Assembly: GCF_016909495.1 (NCBI RefSeq)
Contig: NZ_JAFBFW010000001.1
Span: 124,001-188,000, forward strand
From: Pantoea coffeiphila
Lineage (GTDB): Bacteria > Pseudomonadota > Gammaproteobacteria > Enterobacterales > Enterobacteriaceae
Length of the DNA: 64,000 bases
Reading direction: 5' to 3'
Position 1 is the stretch's first letter; each line of letters opens with the position of its first letter. The notes under the pieces are model-generated. The model saw nothing but the letters and a program-made list of their open reading frames with translations. It did no database searches and had not been told where the DNA came from. This document shows positions 28,756 through 39,494 of this stretch, piece by piece. Made by a program: the position numbers and the translations under genes.

Positions 28756-29382
28756 TTAAGATGTTGATTCCTCCAACCACTTCTGGAATACCTGATAGGG
28801 GATATAGAGAGACACGTCTTTCAATTTCGTCTCCTGCGTTGCGGTGTTTTTAACTTCGCTGCTGTAACCGACCAGCACGCCGCCAATGCTGTCATCACTG
28901 TGATAAACCGCACCCCCTGACATGCCCTGTACCGCCCCGGCGTTTGATGCCATGGCTACGCAGGGCTTTTTATTCCAGCCGTTGCGGATTGCTGTGATCG
29001 CCAGATTGTTGCCGGATGATTCAACCGGCATGGCTGAGAAGAAGCTGTAACCATACATCCGTACCGGTTCGCCCACTTTGGTGGTGCGAAACTCCGGTAG
29101 CTTCTTCATGTTATTTTTATGATGGATGATCGCCAGATCGCAGTAAGGGTGATAAGCCTTCACCCGATGCATTGTCCAGCGCGCCACGTGGGCTGCCGTA
29201 AGGCTGTATTCCGGCGTAATCGGAATGCTGGTACCAAGCGCACCGACGCCAAGAATGGTGGGGATGCCGACAAAATTCATATCGACCCGCTTCATCGCTT
29301 CGCGACTGTAGCTGTAGCTACCCACGGAGCAACCGGTTAACGCCAGCAGCGACAGCGCCAGCAGACACTTTTTAATATCCAT
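28756..29382 (-). CDS. Trypsin-like serine protease lipoprotein
   Basis: 208-residue exported protein with a lipobox (LTGC, lipidated Cys18) and a chymotrypsin-fold catalytic triad that is complete by motif: His65 in LTAAHVARW, Asp82 in HPYCDLAII and Ser155 in GMSGGAV. The segment GNNLAITAIRN precedes the serine loop. It is therefore likely an active membrane-anchored protease of the envelope; substrate unknown. The start at 29382 is preferred over GTG at 29391, but neither has a strong ribosome site. It is bordered by a long AT-rich region and sits where E. coli has yciQ, suggesting a lineage-specific insertion. Confidence 0.82.
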   Translation of the reverse strand: MDIKKCLLALSLLALTGCSVGSYSYSREAMKRVDMNFVGIPTILGVGALGTSIPITPEYSLTAAHVARWTMHRVKAYHPYCDLAIIHHKNNMKKLPEFRTTKVGEPVRMYGYSFFSAMPVESSGNNLAITAIRNGWNKKPCVAMASNAGAVQGMSGGAVYHSDDSIGGVLVGYSSEVKNTATQETKLKDVSLYIPYQVFQKWLEESTS

Positions 29383-30088
29383 TTTATCCACATGTCAGCC
29401 ACGTCGTTTATCGCCTTTACGCGTTAAAGACGCGGGTGGTCCTGTGCCGGGTGATGACCCGACGGATTAATAACAAAAGAAATAACGACGTCAGCGCGCT
29501 ATCATTTCTGCGAGGGAGGGGAAACAAGGATGAGATAAACGAAAATCACCGGCCTACCGGCTTGTTTCCTGGAAAAATCTTATTCGGTGAAGTGTTTTGA
29601 AGGGTAATTATTCATTCTTAAAACAATGCTATCTAATAACAAACATTGCATTAAGACTGTTTTTAATTTTCCTTTGAATGCAGTTTTTCTTGTATGTTTA
29701 TGTTTTTAAATGATTAAATGTTTTTTCTTCTGTGGGTTGTAGCGTTATTCTCCCGGCGATAAATAATGACTTAAATTAAGGGGGTTTACGCAGGGAAATA
29801 AGATCTCAGAGGAGGGGGGAACCCTGAAGGCTGTTTTTTTATTTATCTTTATGTGAAGGGATTTAACTTTATCTCGTGCCGGTAAATAAATTTTTTAATA
29901 TGGCGAGCGATCGTTTCTGCAATTCCCGCTCAGCCAGGCTAAAATTAGGGCATCATCCTGCTAACAAACAGGTTACAGCGGGGGTAAAAGTCTGTATAAT
30001 ATCCTCCGAATTTAAATATAAGTTATTGAAAACAAAAGAAATTTTGCTTTCACCATGACGCCTGGGAAGGCGACAAAGAGGCAGCTCC
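29383..30088. other. AT-rich intergenic region before rluB
   Basis: About 700 bases with no supported gene. The stretch 29580-29900 is much more AT-rich than its neighbours. The right end holds the rluB promoter and a leader with a GCCT-GGGA-AGGC hairpin just before the rluB ribosome site (30061-30072). A 60-codon frame at 29876 has no family resemblance. Confidence 0.6.
29972..30000 (+). promoter_or_regulatory. Sigma-70 promoter of rluB
   Basis: A perfect -10 TATAAT (29995-30000) is preceded at exactly 17 bases by GTTACA (29972-29977), four of six matches to the -35 consensus. It would give a leader of about 80 bases before rluB. Confidence 0.65.
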
Positions 30089-30988
30089 ATGAGCGAGAAG
30101 TTACAGAAAGTTTTAGCACGCGCCGGGCACGGTTCCCGTCGTGAAATCGAAACCATGATCTCCGCCGGACGCGTCAGCGTTGACGGCAAGCTGGCCACGC
30201 TGGGTGACCGCGTTGAGCCAAGCAGTTCCCTGAAAATTCGTATTGACGGGCACGTTGTGCCGGTCAGTGAATCCATTACTGAAGTTTGCCGCGTTCTGGC
30301 CTACTACAAGCCGGAAGGCGAGCTGTGCACCCGCAGCGATCCGGAAGGCCGCCCAACGGTGTTCGATCGTCTGCCTAAGCTGCGTGGCGCACGCTGGATT
30401 GCCGTCGGCCGTCTGGATGTAAACACCTGCGGCCTGCTGCTGTTCACCACTGACGGTGAGCTGGCAAACCGCCTGATGCACCCGAGCCGCGAAGTTGAGC
30501 GTGAATATGCGGTACGCGTTTTCGGCCAGGTGGATGACGAGAAAATCAAACAGCTGAGCCGTGGCGTGCAGCTGGAAGACGGTCCGGCAGCGTTTAAGAC
30601 CCTGAAATTTACCGGCGGTGAAGGTATTAACCAGTGGTACAACGTCACCCTGACGGAAGGACGCAACCGTGAGGTTCGTCGCCTGTGGGAAGCGGTGGGT
30701 GTGCAGGTGAGCCGTCTGATCCGCGTCCGCTACGGCGATATCGATCTGCCGAAAGGTCTGCCGCGCGGCGGTTATACCGAGCTGGATCTGCAGCCAACCA
30801 ACTATCTGCGTGAGCTGGTTGGTCTGGAAGCGGAAACCGTCAGTAAAGTGCCGGTTGAGAAAGATCGCCGCCGCACTAAGGCGAATCAAATTCGTCGTGC
30901 GGTGAAACGCCATACAACCACCACTAAAGCGGCGAAACCGGGCGGCAGCCGTCGGCCGGGTTCAAAGCGTCAGCAGGGCAAGCCGTAA
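30089..30988 (+). CDS. rluB: 23S rRNA pseudouridine(2605) synthase RluB
   Basis: Isomerises uridine 2605 of 23S rRNA to pseudouridine. An N-terminal S4 RNA-binding domain (about 1-60, [18 protein letters not shown]) is followed by the RsuA/RluB catalytic domain with Asp110 in [14 protein letters not shown], the same numbering as in E. coli. The C-terminal tail (about 260-299) is basic and low-complexity, typical of the protein. The product is 299 residues. Confidence 0.96.
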   Translation: MSEKLQKVLARAGHGSRREIETMISAGRVSVDGKLATLGDRVEPSSSLKIRIDGHVVPVSESITEVCRVLAYYKPEGELCTRSDPEGRPTVFDRLPKLRGARWIAVGRLDVNTCGLLLFTTDGELANRLMHPSREVEREYAVRVFGQVDDEKIKQLSRGVQLEDGPAAFKTLKFTGGEGINQWYNVTLTEGRNREVRRLWEAVGVQVSRLIRVRYGDIDLPKGLPRGGYTELDLQPTNYLRELVGLEAETVSKVPVEKDRRRTKANQIRRAVKRHTTTTKAAKPGGSRRPGSKRQQGKP

Positions 30989-31006
30989 GCTGTCTGTCTT
31001 GCTAAT

Positions 31007-31033
31007 AAAAAAGGGCCTGAGGGCCCTTTTTTT
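31007..31033. terminator. Bidirectional terminator between rluB and btuR
   Basis: AAAAAAGGGCC-TGAG-GGCCCTTTTTT, with T-runs on both strands between convergent genes. Confidence 0.9.
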
Positions 31034-31044
31034 ATGCACTATAT

Positions 31045-31635
31045 TTACCAGTCAATTCCCTGCTGAGCCTGAATTCCGGCATCAAATGCATGTTTAACCG
31101 GGCGCATTTCACTGACCGTATCCGCCAGTTCAAGCAGTTCGCGGTGGCAGCCTCGCCCGGTAATAATGACGCTCTGATGGGCAGGGCGTTGCTGTAGTGC
31201 ATCAATCACCTCCTGGAGAGGCAGGTAATCAAAGCTGACCATATAGGTCAACTCATCCAGAACCACCAGATCCAACGTGGCATCCTGCAACATCCGCTTG
31301 CCATGCTGCCAGACCTTCAGACAGGCCTCCGTGTCGGTGGCGCGGTTTTGCGTGTCCCAGGTGAATCCGGTCGCCATGACCTGAAATTCAACGCCGTGTG
31401 GCTCAAGAAGATTGCGCTCGCCGTTAGGCCATTCGCCTTTAATAAACTGGATCACGCCGACGCGCTTCTGATGTCCGACAGCGCGAGTTGCGGTACCGAA
31501 AGCGGCAGTGGTTTTCCCTTTGCCGTTGCCGGTGAAGACCATCAGGATGCCACGGGTTTCCGTGGCGGCGGCAATGCGCGCATCGACCTGTTCTTTCAAC
31601 CGCTGCTGGCGCTGCTGGTGGCGCTCTTCCGACAT
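31045..31635 (-). CDS. btuR: Cob(I)alamin adenosyltransferase BtuR/CobO
   Basis: Transfers the adenosyl group of ATP to cob(I)yrinic acid diamide or cobinamide in cobalamin synthesis and salvage. The 196 residues have a P-loop FTGNGKGKTTAAFG and the Walker B-like LVVLDELTYMV, with the C-terminal GIDW as in E. coli. Its ATG overlaps the yciK stop (TAATG), so the two genes are translationally coupled. Confidence 0.96.
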   Translation of the reverse strand: MSEERHQQRQQRLKEQVDARIAAATETRGILMVFTGNGKGKTTAAFGTATRAVGHQKRVGVIQFIKGEWPNGERNLLEPHGVEFQVMATGFTWDTQNRATDTEACLKVWQHGKRMLQDATLDLVVLDELTYMVSFDYLPLQEVIDALQQRPAHQSVIITGRGCHRELLELADTVSEMRPVKHAFDAGIQAQQGIDW

Positions 31636-32396
31636 TATTCTGCCGCTCCAGGTTTCCGCCCCGGCTGGGCGTCAAAGCTGATGCCGGTTTTACGCTTGCT
31701 GTCGTCGCCCATCAGCCACAAATACAACGGCATAATATCGGCAGGCGTTTTCAGCTTCATCGCATCTTCCTGAGGGAAGGCGCTGGCGCGCATGCGGGTA
31801 CGGGTTCCACCCGGGTTGATACAGTTAACGCGGAGCTGGCGGCTGTCGTACTCTTCCGCCAGAACCTGCATCATACCCTCGGTGGCGAATTTAGAGACGG
31901 AATATGCCCCCCATCCGGCACGGCCCTGGCGGCCGACGCTGGATGAAGTGAACACCAGTGAAGCCGACGCGGATTTCAGCAGCAGCGGGATCAACGCCTG
32001 AGTCAGGAAAAAGGTGCCGTCAATATTGACTCGCATCACCTGCTGCCAGACGGCCGGGCTTTGTTCGGTCATCGGCACCACTTCGCCGAGCAGTCCGGCG
32101 TTATGCAGCACGCCATCCAGTCGCGGCACCACGCGCGCAATATCCTCAGCCAGTTGCCGGCAGCTTTCCGGTGTGGCCGTTTCCAAATCTAACGCGAACC
32201 AGCAAGCAGGCTGAAGATTATGCTGATTAATCTCATCGCAAACCTGCTGGAGCTGTTCTGTATTGCGGCCCAACAGGAGGACCTGTGCGCCATAGCGGGC
32301 GTAGGTGAGAGCGGCTTCGCGACCGATGCCGGTATTGGCACCGGTGACAAGAATAATTCGGTTGTTGAGCAGATCGCTTTTCGGTTGATAATGCAC
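31635..32396 (-). CDS. yciK: Short-chain dehydrogenase YciK
   Basis: SDR-family oxidoreductase with a Rossmann cofactor motif VTGANTGIGREAA, the HNAGLLG segment, and the catalytic Ser (SSSVGRQG) and YSVSK motif. The physiological substrate is unknown. The open frame runs further upstream, but GTG at 32396 starts HYQPKSDLLNNRIILVTGA, matches the E. coli N-terminus and has AGAGGA eight bases before it, giving 253 residues. It overlaps btuR by one base. Confidence 0.95.
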   Translation of the reverse strand: MHYQPKSDLLNNRIILVTGANTGIGREAALTYARYGAQVLLLGRNTEQLQQVCDEINQHNLQPACWFALDLETATPESCRQLAEDIARVVPRLDGVLHNAGLLGEVVPMTEQSPAVWQQVMRVNIDGTFFLTQALIPLLLKSASASLVFTSSSVGRQGRAGWGAYSVSKFATEGMMQVLAEEYDSRQLRVNCINPGGTRTRMRASAFPQEDAMKLKTPADIMPLYLWLMGDDSKRKTGISFDAQPGRKPGAAE

Positions 32397-32617
32397 GATA
32401 GAATCCTCTGGCGATGAAGTGTCCGCAGCGTCGCCGGCAGTAGGGCCAGCGTAAGTTCTTGCAGAACATAGAATTAAATGCTTTATGCCTGAAAAATGGG
32501 GCGAGTGCAATCCTGGACCTGCCCGTTAATGCCATGTTACCGGGTTGCAGGCGACCAATCGTCGAGAGTCGGTTACACTGGATCAACACTAATACAATGT
32601 TAATTAAGGCGGATTGA

Positions 32618-33667
32618 GTGGAACTACTCTCATATTATGGACTCTTTTTAGCGAAAACCGTCACCGTAGTGGTGGCTATTGCCGCCATTGCATTGGTTAT
32701 TGCCAATCTTGCAGCCCGCAAGCGAAGCCAGACCGGCCAGCTCCGGCTGACGCATCTGAGCGATCGTTACCGCGAAATGCGTGACGACATGCAACTGGCT
32801 AAGGTCGAGCCAGAGCAGCAGAAGCAGTGGATCAAGGAACGAAAGAAGGCAGAAAAACTGAAGCACAAGCTGGCTAAGCAGCAGATAAAACAGGGCGGTC
32901 TGAAGACGGAAAGCAAACCGACGCTGTTCGTGATCGACTTCAAAGGCAGTATGGACGCCGGAGAAGTCACCTCTTTGCGTGAAGAGATCTCTGCGGTGGT
33001 CGCCGTGGCCCGCAGCGGCGATGAAGTGCTTCTGCGCCTGGAGAGCCCCGGCGGCGTGGTACACGGTTATGGCCTGGCGGCATCGCAGCTGCAGCGCCTG
33101 CGCGATAAGGGAATCCCCCTGACCGTTGCTGTCGATAAAGTGGCGGCCAGCGGCGGTTACATGATGGCCTGCGTGGCGGAACGTATCGTCGCCGCGCCGT
33201 TCTCGATTATCGGTTCGATTGGCGTAGTGGCGCAGATCCCTAACTTCAACCGATTGCTGAAGCGCAATGATATTGACCTTGAACTGCATACCGCCGGGGA
33301 ATATAAGCGGACGCTGACCATGCTGGGGGAAAATACCGACGCCGGTCGCGAAAAATTCCGCCAGGATCTCAACGAAACCCATCAGCTGTTCAAGGATTTT
33401 GTTCATCAGATGCGCCCGTCGCTGGATATTGACAGCGTGGCCACGGGTGAACACTGGTACGGCAGCCAGGCACTGGAGAAAGGGCTGGTTGATGCCATTG
33501 GTACCAGTGACGATCTGTTACTGGAACACATCGAGAAGCGCCAGGTCATCGGCGTGCGTTTTGCTCAACGTAAACGCATGATGGATCGTTTTACACAAAG
33601 TGCGATGGCCAGCGCTGAACGTCTGCTGCTCCGCCTCTGGCAGCGCGGCGAAAAGCCCCTGCTGTAA
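32618..33667 (+). CDS. sohB: Inner-membrane S49-family protease SohB
   Basis: Peptidase of the SppA/S49 family; overproduction suppresses degP loss in E. coli. It has an N-terminal membrane anchor (about 8-30), a Lys-rich stretch (60-95), and the S49 core with LRLESPGGVVHGYG, the nucleophile Ser in KVAASGGYMMAC and GSIGVV. The GTG start and 349-residue length equal E. coli SohB. It is divergent from yciK. A GCGCCCG/CGGGCGC hairpin at 33679-33698 follows the stop. Confidence 0.96.
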   Translation: MELLSYYGLFLAKTVTVVVAIAAIALVIANLAARKRSQTGQLRLTHLSDRYREMRDDMQLAKVEPEQQKQWIKERKKAEKLKHKLAKQQIKQGGLKTESKPTLFVIDFKGSMDAGEVTSLREEISAVVAVARSGDEVLLRLESPGGVVHGYGLAASQLQRLRDKGIPLTVAVDKVAASGGYMMACVAERIVAAPFSIIGSIGVVAQIPNFNRLLKRNDIDLELHTAGEYKRTLTMLGENTDAGREKFRQDLNETHQLFKDFVHQMRPSLDIDSVATGEHWYGSQALEKGLVDAIGTSDDLLLEHIEKRQVIGVRFAQRKRMMDRFTQSAMASAERLLLRLWQRGEKPLL

Positions 33668-33678
33668 TTCGTCAGACG

Positions 33679-33698
33679 GCGCCCGTTCAGGCGGGCGC
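33679..33698. terminator. Hairpin between sohB and yciN
   Basis: GCGCCCG-TTCAGG-CGGGCGC just after the sohB stop and touching the yciN stop. There is no proper T-run, so it is a tentative terminator. Confidence 0.45.
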
Positions 33699-33949
33699 TA
33701 TTCGTCGAGTCGGTATTTCGGCGAAAGCTCGACCGCTAAAAATTTGAACACATTAAATACTGCAGTACTGCGGGGACCGGGCAGGCCCTGTTCATCCAGG
33801 AAGTAGTCACCGCTAAAAATCAGCACCTCACCCTTTTGCTCAACGTCCGTTGTGGACATACCGTCAAAAAAATCTTTGTGCTCGGCAATCATCTGATTGG
33901 CGATTGCCAGCAGGCTGCTGCGATCGATAGTTTGCTGGTCCAGCTCCAT
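33698..33949 (-). CDS. yciN: Small conserved protein YciN
   Basis: 83-residue soluble protein of unknown function, the same length as E. coli YciN. Conserved parts are FSGDYFLDEQGLP and STAVFNVFKFLAVELSPKY. It is located between sohB and topA and convergent with sohB, as in E. coli. Confidence 0.92.
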   Translation of the reverse strand: MELDQQTIDRSSLLAIANQMIAEHKDFFDGMSTTDVEQKGEVLIFSGDYFLDEQGLPGPRSTAVFNVFKFLAVELSPKYRLDE

Positions 33950-34346
33950 ATTCCCTCCTTATAGTGATTCCGCTGCCGGGTATTGAACGCCTGGCTGATA
34001 AATCCGCAATCATGGTGGTGGTATAGAAAACTGTCTCTTTTTACAGCCTTTTCTGGCGGAAATCTGTGCTTGATGCTAATTAAGTTGCGTAACAGATTTT
34101 ATCAGGTAGAGTGTGGGCGTTTCGGGTTCCGGGCGTAAAAGTGAGTTTACGCTTTGTTAGAGATTCGCTTAACAGGTAGTAAATAGTACCGTTTATCAAT
34201 GTGTTAAAAGACTTGTAATGGCACGGAAATTGATAAAAAGTTATCCGGGATCGGTATCATTCTCCCGATAGCTCTATCTTCAATGTGCAGCGCAGGCCTG
34301 GACGGCACTACTTACTCTCGGATGTTTTAATCAGGTAAAGGTAACT
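33950..34346 (+). promoter_or_regulatory. topA upstream region
   Basis: About 400 bases between divergent yciN and topA. In E. coli this area holds several topA promoters of different sigma specificity. Here only a weak candidate is visible: TTGATA (34230-34235) and TATCAT (34255-34260) with a 19-base spacer. No gene is supported. Confidence 0.4.
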
Positions 34347-36944
34347 ATGGGAAAAGCTCTCGTAATAGTTGAGTCCCCGGCAAAAGCCAAAACTATCAAT
34401 AAATATCTCGGCAATGACTACGTGGTTAAATCCAGCGTCGGTCATATCCGCGATTTGCCGACGAGTGGATCAACGGTTAAAAAGAGCGCTGACTCTACAA
34501 CCAGTAAAACAGCGAAGAAGGTCAAAAAAGACGAAAAGGCGGCGTTGGTAAACCGCATGGGCGTCGATCCTTATCACGGTTGGGATGCGAATTATCAAAT
34601 CCTGCCGGGCAAGGAAAAAGTGGTTGCTGAACTGAAATCACTGGCGCAGAACGCTGACCATATCTATCTCGCAACGGACCTTGACCGCGAAGGGGAGGCC
34701 ATTGCATGGCACCTGCGGGAAGTGATCGGTGGCGATGAATCACGTTACAGCCGCGTGGTGTTTAACGAAATTACCAAGAATGCGATTCGTCAGGCGTTCG
34801 AAAAGCCTGGCGAACTGAACATTGACCGGGTCAATGCCCAGCAGGCGCGGCGCTTTATGGACCGCGTGGTGGGTTATATGGTGTCACCACTGCTGTGGAA
34901 GAAAGTCGCTCGTGGCCTGTCTGCCGGCCGCGTTCAGTCCGTTGCCGTGCGTCTGGTGGTGGAGCGTGAGCGTGAAATTAAAGCCTTCGTTCCGGAAGAG
35001 TACTGGGAGCTGAATGCCGCGCTGACCACGCCGAAAGGCGCGGACCTGCCGATGCAGGTCACGCATCAGGGTGACAAACCCTTCCGTCCGGTGAACGGTG
35101 AACAAACTCAGGCGGCTGTCAGCCTTCTGGAAAAAGCGCGCTATGTTGTTGCCGATCGTGAAGACAAACCAACCAGCAGTAAGCCCGGTGCCCCGTTTAT
35201 CACCTCAACGCTACAGCAGGCGGCAAGTACTCGTCTTGGTTTCGGCGTTAAAAAAACCATGATGATGGCTCAGCGCCTGTATGAAGCGGGCCATATCACC
35301 TATATGCGTACCGACTCGACGAATCTGAGTCAGGATGCAGTAAGCATGGTTTGCGGCTATATCGAAAAAGAATTTGGCGCGAAGTATCTGCCAAAAGCTC
35401 CTGTCGTTTATACCAGCAAAGACAACTCGCAGGAGGCGCACGAAGCGATTCGTCCTTCCGACGTGAACATTCAGTCTGAACAACTGAAAGACATGGAAGC
35501 GGATGCGCAGAAGCTGTACCAGCTGATCTGGCGCCAGTTCGTGGCCTGTCAGATGATGCCTGCACAGTATGACTCTACCACCCTGACCGTAGCGGCCGGC
35601 GATTTCAAACTGAAAGCTAAGGGCCGCACGCTTCGTTTCGACGGCTGGACCCGGGTGATGCCGGCGCTGCGTAAGGGCGATGAAGATCGCACCCTGCCTC
35701 CGGTTGACGTGGGTAGCGAGCTGAACCTGCAGCAGCTGACGCCAAGCCAGCACTTCACCAAACCACCGGCACGTTTCAGCGAAGCCTCGCTGGTGCGCGA
35801 GTTGGAAAAGCGCGGTATTGGTCGTCCTTCTACCTATGCCTCGATCATCTCGACCATTCAGGATCGCGGCTACGTTAAAGTGGAAAGCCGTCGTTTCTAT
35901 GCCGAGAAGATGGGAGAAATCGTTACCGATCGTCTGGAAGAGAACTTCCGCGAACTGATGAACTATGATTTCACCGCCAACATGGAAGATAACCTCGACA
36001 AGGTGGCGAATAACGAGGCGCAGTGGAAGGCGGTTCTGGATAAATTCTTCAGCGATTTCAGCCAGCAGCTAGAGCAGGCGGAAAAGGACCCGGAAGAGGG
36101 CGGCATGCAGCCCAACCAGATGGTGCTGACTTCGATCGAGTGCCCGACCTGTTCGCGCCAGATGGGTATCCGTACTGCCAGTACAGGCGTGTTCCTCGGC
36201 TGTTCCGGCTATGCTCTGCCGCCGAAAGAGCGCTGCAAGCAGACCATTAATTTGATCCCTGAGAATGAAGTGTTAAATATTCTTGAGGGCGACGATGCGG
36301 AAACTAACGCGCTGCGTGCGCGTCGCCGCTGCCAGAAATGCGGCACGGCGATGGACAGCTATCTGATTGATAATCAGCGTAAGCTGCACGTTTGCGGTAG
36401 CAACCCGGAGTGTGACGGTTACGAAATTGAACAGGGCGAATTCCGCATCAAAGGCTATGATGGCCCGATCGTGGAGTGCGAGAAATGTGGTTCCGAAATG
36501 CACCTGAAAATGGGGCGTTTCGGTAAGTACATGGCCTGTACCAATGACGACTGTAAGAACACGCGCAAAATTCTGCGTAACGGTGAAGTTGCCCCGCCGA
36601 AGGAAGACCCGGTTCCATTGCCGGAGCTGCCTTGCGAAAAATCAGATGCGTACTTCGTTCTGCGCGACGGTGCGGCGGGCGTATTCCTGGCAGCGAATAC
36701 CTTCCCTAAATCGCGCGAAACCCGTGCGCCTCAGGTTGAAGAGCTGCAGCGCTTCCGCGACCGTCTGCCTGAAAAGCTCCGTTATCTGGCCGATGCGCCA
36801 GCGACGGATGAGGAAGGCAACAAGGCTGTCGTTCGCTTCAGTCGTAAAACCAAACAGCAGTACGTCAGCACAGAAAAAGACGGCAAAGCCACCGGCTGGT
36901 CGGCCTTCTTCGTTGATGGAAAATGGGAAGTTAGCAAGAAGTAA
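34347..36944 (+). CDS. topA: DNA topoisomerase I
   Basis: Type IA topoisomerase that relaxes negative supercoils through a 5'-phosphotyrosyl intermediate. The 865 residues equal E. coli TopA; the catalytic Tyr falls at residue 319 (YMRTDST, codon at 35301). The TOPRIM domain is at the N-terminus ([26 protein letters not shown]). The C-terminal part has three Cys4 zinc ribbons ([33 protein letters not shown]) followed by ribbon-like domains without cysteines. Confidence 0.98.
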   Translation: MGKALVIVESPAKAKTINKYLGNDYVVKSSVGHIRDLPTSGSTVKKSADSTTSKTAKKVKKDEKAALVNRMGVDPYHGWDANYQILPGKEKVVAELKSLAQNADHIYLATDLDREGEAIAWHLREVIGGDESRYSRVVFNEITKNAIRQAFEKPGELNIDRVNAQQARRFMDRVVGYMVSPLLWKKVARGLSAGRVQSVAVRLVVEREREIKAFVPEEYWELNAALTTPKGADLPMQVTHQGDKPFRPVNGEQTQAAVSLLEKARYVVADREDKPTSSKPGAPFITSTLQQAASTRLGFGVKKTMMMAQRLYEAGHITYMRTDSTNLSQDAVSMVCGYIEKEFGAKYLPKAPVVYTSKDNSQEAHEAIRPSDVNIQSEQLKDMEADAQKLYQLIWRQFVACQMMPAQYDSTTLTVAAGDFKLKAKGRTLRFDGWTRVMPALRKGDEDRTLPPVDVGSELNLQQLTPSQHFTKPPARFSEASLVRELEKRGIGRPSTYASIISTIQDRGYVKVESRRFYAEKMGEIVTDRLEENFRELMNYDFTANMEDNLDKVANNEAQWKAVLDKFFSDFSQQLEQAEKDPEEGGMQPNQMVLTSIECPTCSRQMGIRTASTGVFLGCSGYALPPKERCKQTINLIPENEVLNILEGDDAETNALRARRRCQKCGTAMDSYLIDNQRKLHVCGSNPECDGYEIEQGEFRIKGYDGPIVECEKCGSEMHLKMGRFGKYMACTNDDCKNTRKILRNGEVAPPKEDPVPLPELPCEKSDAYFVLRDGAAGVFLAANTFPKSRETRAPQVEELQRFRDRLPEKLRYLADAPATDEEGNKAVVRFSRKTKQQYVSTEKDGKATGWSAFFVDGKWEVSKK

Positions 36945-36964
36945 TCCACGCTGATTTCTCCCTT

Positions 36965-36995
36965 TCAGGGGCAGGCCGCTGCGGTTTGCCCCTGA
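36965..36995 (+). terminator. Possible terminator of topA
   Basis: TCAGGGGCA/TGCCCCTGA arms enclose a 13-base GC-rich loop that can pair within itself. It lies 20 bases after the topA stop; no strong T-run follows. Confidence 0.5.
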
Positions 36996-37203
36996 GTGGT
37001 CACTTTGCTGATATTCTAACCGATTGTTGATGAATGTTTCCCTGCTGACGCTATACATATCCCACATTTTTGATATAGTTGTTATAGATATCCCTCTTCT
37101 TATTATTAAATCGCATTAGACCGCTAACCTGACGCTGACCAGATTTCTGGTGTCTTCTTCTGTAGGGTTTTCGGCACGTTGCTTCAGACCCTGGACGGAA
37201 TGA

Positions 37204-38181
<978 letters not shown>

Positions 38182-38202
38182 TTACATTTGTTTCTAATTA
38201 TC

Positions 38203-38234
38203 TTAAGTTCAGATTGTAACGGGTCTGAACTTAA
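38203..38234. repeat. Perfect 11-bp dyad downstream of cysB
   Basis: TTAAGTTCAGA pairs fully with TCTGAACTTAA across a ten-base loop, 21 bases after the cysB stop. There is no T-run. It may end cysB transcripts, but an operator role is also possible. Confidence 0.55.
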
Positions 38235-38671
38235 TGAAAGCTCCCGCCTTTCACTGCTATCGTTAGTTTCTTTCCTTTATTTGCAATAAATGAAATCTCT
38301 ATCACATGTTCTCCCATTGTTATTGATGAAGTGAGAAATAGTACACATTTTTCGCCGTGAATCTTTGCGAAAAATTAAGACTATTCCCATAATATATCCA
38401 ACGCCAACGAGCAGAGGATTGCGTTGGTTAGCCAGGTAAAGGGGACTCTGATATCTGACAGCGCCGAGCTGAACACCGGGTACATATCAGAGTGATAAAG
38501 TTTTTATGCTGAATGATTAACTTAAAACACCTTATTAATGTTCTTCAGTGACTTACTAATGTTTTTAAGCGTTTAGTTTAATGAAAATGACTGGATCTTG
38601 GGCAACCGGCTGATTAGGATTCGTGCCAATTACTGGTTGAAACATTGTGTTAATGAGAGTGAGTATCAATT
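38235..38671. other. Intergenic region between cysB and ymiA
   Basis: About 440 AT-rich bases. It probably contains the promoter of the two small downstream genes. No gene or strong motif was found; a frame beginning at 38598 runs across ymiA in another phase and is discarded. Confidence 0.5.
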
Positions 38672-38836
38672 ATGGCTACTAGATTATCTGTACGGTCCAA
38701 TTTCGGTCACGAGTCACAGGATGCTGAGCATAGCGGCAGCGATAACCTCAAGCGTAACGCCTGGCTGGCGCTCTTCGCGGGCTCTTTCCTGTTTTGGCTA
38801 CTGGTCGTTACAATGGTCTGGAACCTTTGGAACTAA
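38672..38836 (+). CDS. ymiA: Small single-span membrane protein YmiA
   Basis: 54-residue protein with a polar N-terminal half and a C-terminal transmembrane helix, NLKRNAWLALFAGSFLFWLL continuing to a Trp-rich end (MVWNLWN). The helix region closely resembles E. coli YmiA (LKRKAWLAVFLGSALFW) and the gene is at the same place between cysB and acnA. Function is unknown. A partner gene starts two bases after its stop. Confidence 0.83.
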   Translation: MATRLSVRSNFGHESQDAEHSGSDNLKRNAWLALFAGSFLFWLLVVTMVWNLWN

Positions 38837-38838
38837 CT

Positions 38839-39006
38839 ATGCAGCTCCTGAATGCCAAGCTGAACAGCAATAGCATTGCCGAAATCGATGATGATTTTGG
38901 CAATGATGAGAAGATTTCTCAGGTGATTATCCCCGCAGCCTGGTGTCTGAATGAGATGCAGCTAAAATTTATCCAATCTATAATTGAAGATGGAAAAGCC
39001 AACTAA
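38839..39006 (+). CDS. Small protein downstream of ymiA (YciX position)
   Basis: 55-residue acidic soluble protein beginning MQLLNAKLNSNSIAEIDDDF and containing IIPAAWCLNEMQLKFI. It starts two bases after the ymiA stop and is followed by a good terminator, so the pair is an operon. In E. coli the ymiA partner is yciX; I assign it by position rather than by recalled sequence. The frame is open upstream to 38794, but this start is the one compatible with coupling to ymiA. Confidence 0.65.
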   Translation: MQLLNAKLNSNSIAEIDDDFGNDEKISQVIIPAAWCLNEMQLKFIQSIIEDGKAN

Positions 39007-39010
39007 ATCA

Positions 39011-39052
39011 AGCCGGGTAATGAAAATTTTCATATCCGGCTTCTGCTTTTTT
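39011..39052 (+). terminator. Terminator of the ymiA operon
   Basis: AGCCGG/CCGGCT outer arms with an inner TGAAAATTTTCA palindrome, followed by TCTGCTTTTTT. It lies immediately after the second small gene. Confidence 0.8.
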
Positions 39053-39494
39053 GCCTGATTCTAATTATCAATAGTTACTTCTGGTAAACAATTAACGTGA
39101 AATGTAATGACTATGGGAAGTATTTTTCCTCATGGTAAATAGATGCTGTTTTCTGTAAATGATAACGCGAGATACAGTTATCAACAAAGATGAATACAGC
39201 TCAATAATTTCACTGAGATTATCCGCAATTAGCGTTTAATTCGAATTATGAATTCCTGTCATAATACAGTGCCTGTTAGCATGCTGATGCAGAATAATCG
39301 CATGAATATAAATAACCTGAGTGATTAATTCGAAGCCCTGCGGACTATGTTGGTGGGGCGTTTTACGTTTTTCAGTTTGGCATTTTGTGTTGTTATCAGA
39401 ATGTTACCTCCTTTTTGTACTATCTTTAGAGTAAACCCTGCATTGAGTCAGGTTATACGGCAGGTAGAGCGAACAAAATTATAAAGGAGGAGCA
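39053..39494 (+). promoter_or_regulatory. acnA upstream region
   Basis: About 440 AT-rich bases before acnA. A dyad TGATAAC-N10-GTTATCA is at 39160-39183. In E. coli, acnA is controlled by SoxRS, ArcA, FNR and CRP; I could not place a clear consensus for any of them. The acnA ribosome site is strong (AAAGGAGGAGC). Confidence 0.45.

Noticed and set aside
29876..30058. 60-codon frame over the rluB promoter
   Set aside because: It covers a clear TATAAT promoter and leader and has no family resemblance.
34230..34260. TTGATA/TATCAT as the main topA promoter
   Set aside because: The 19-base spacer is poor; kept only as a weak note in the region entry.
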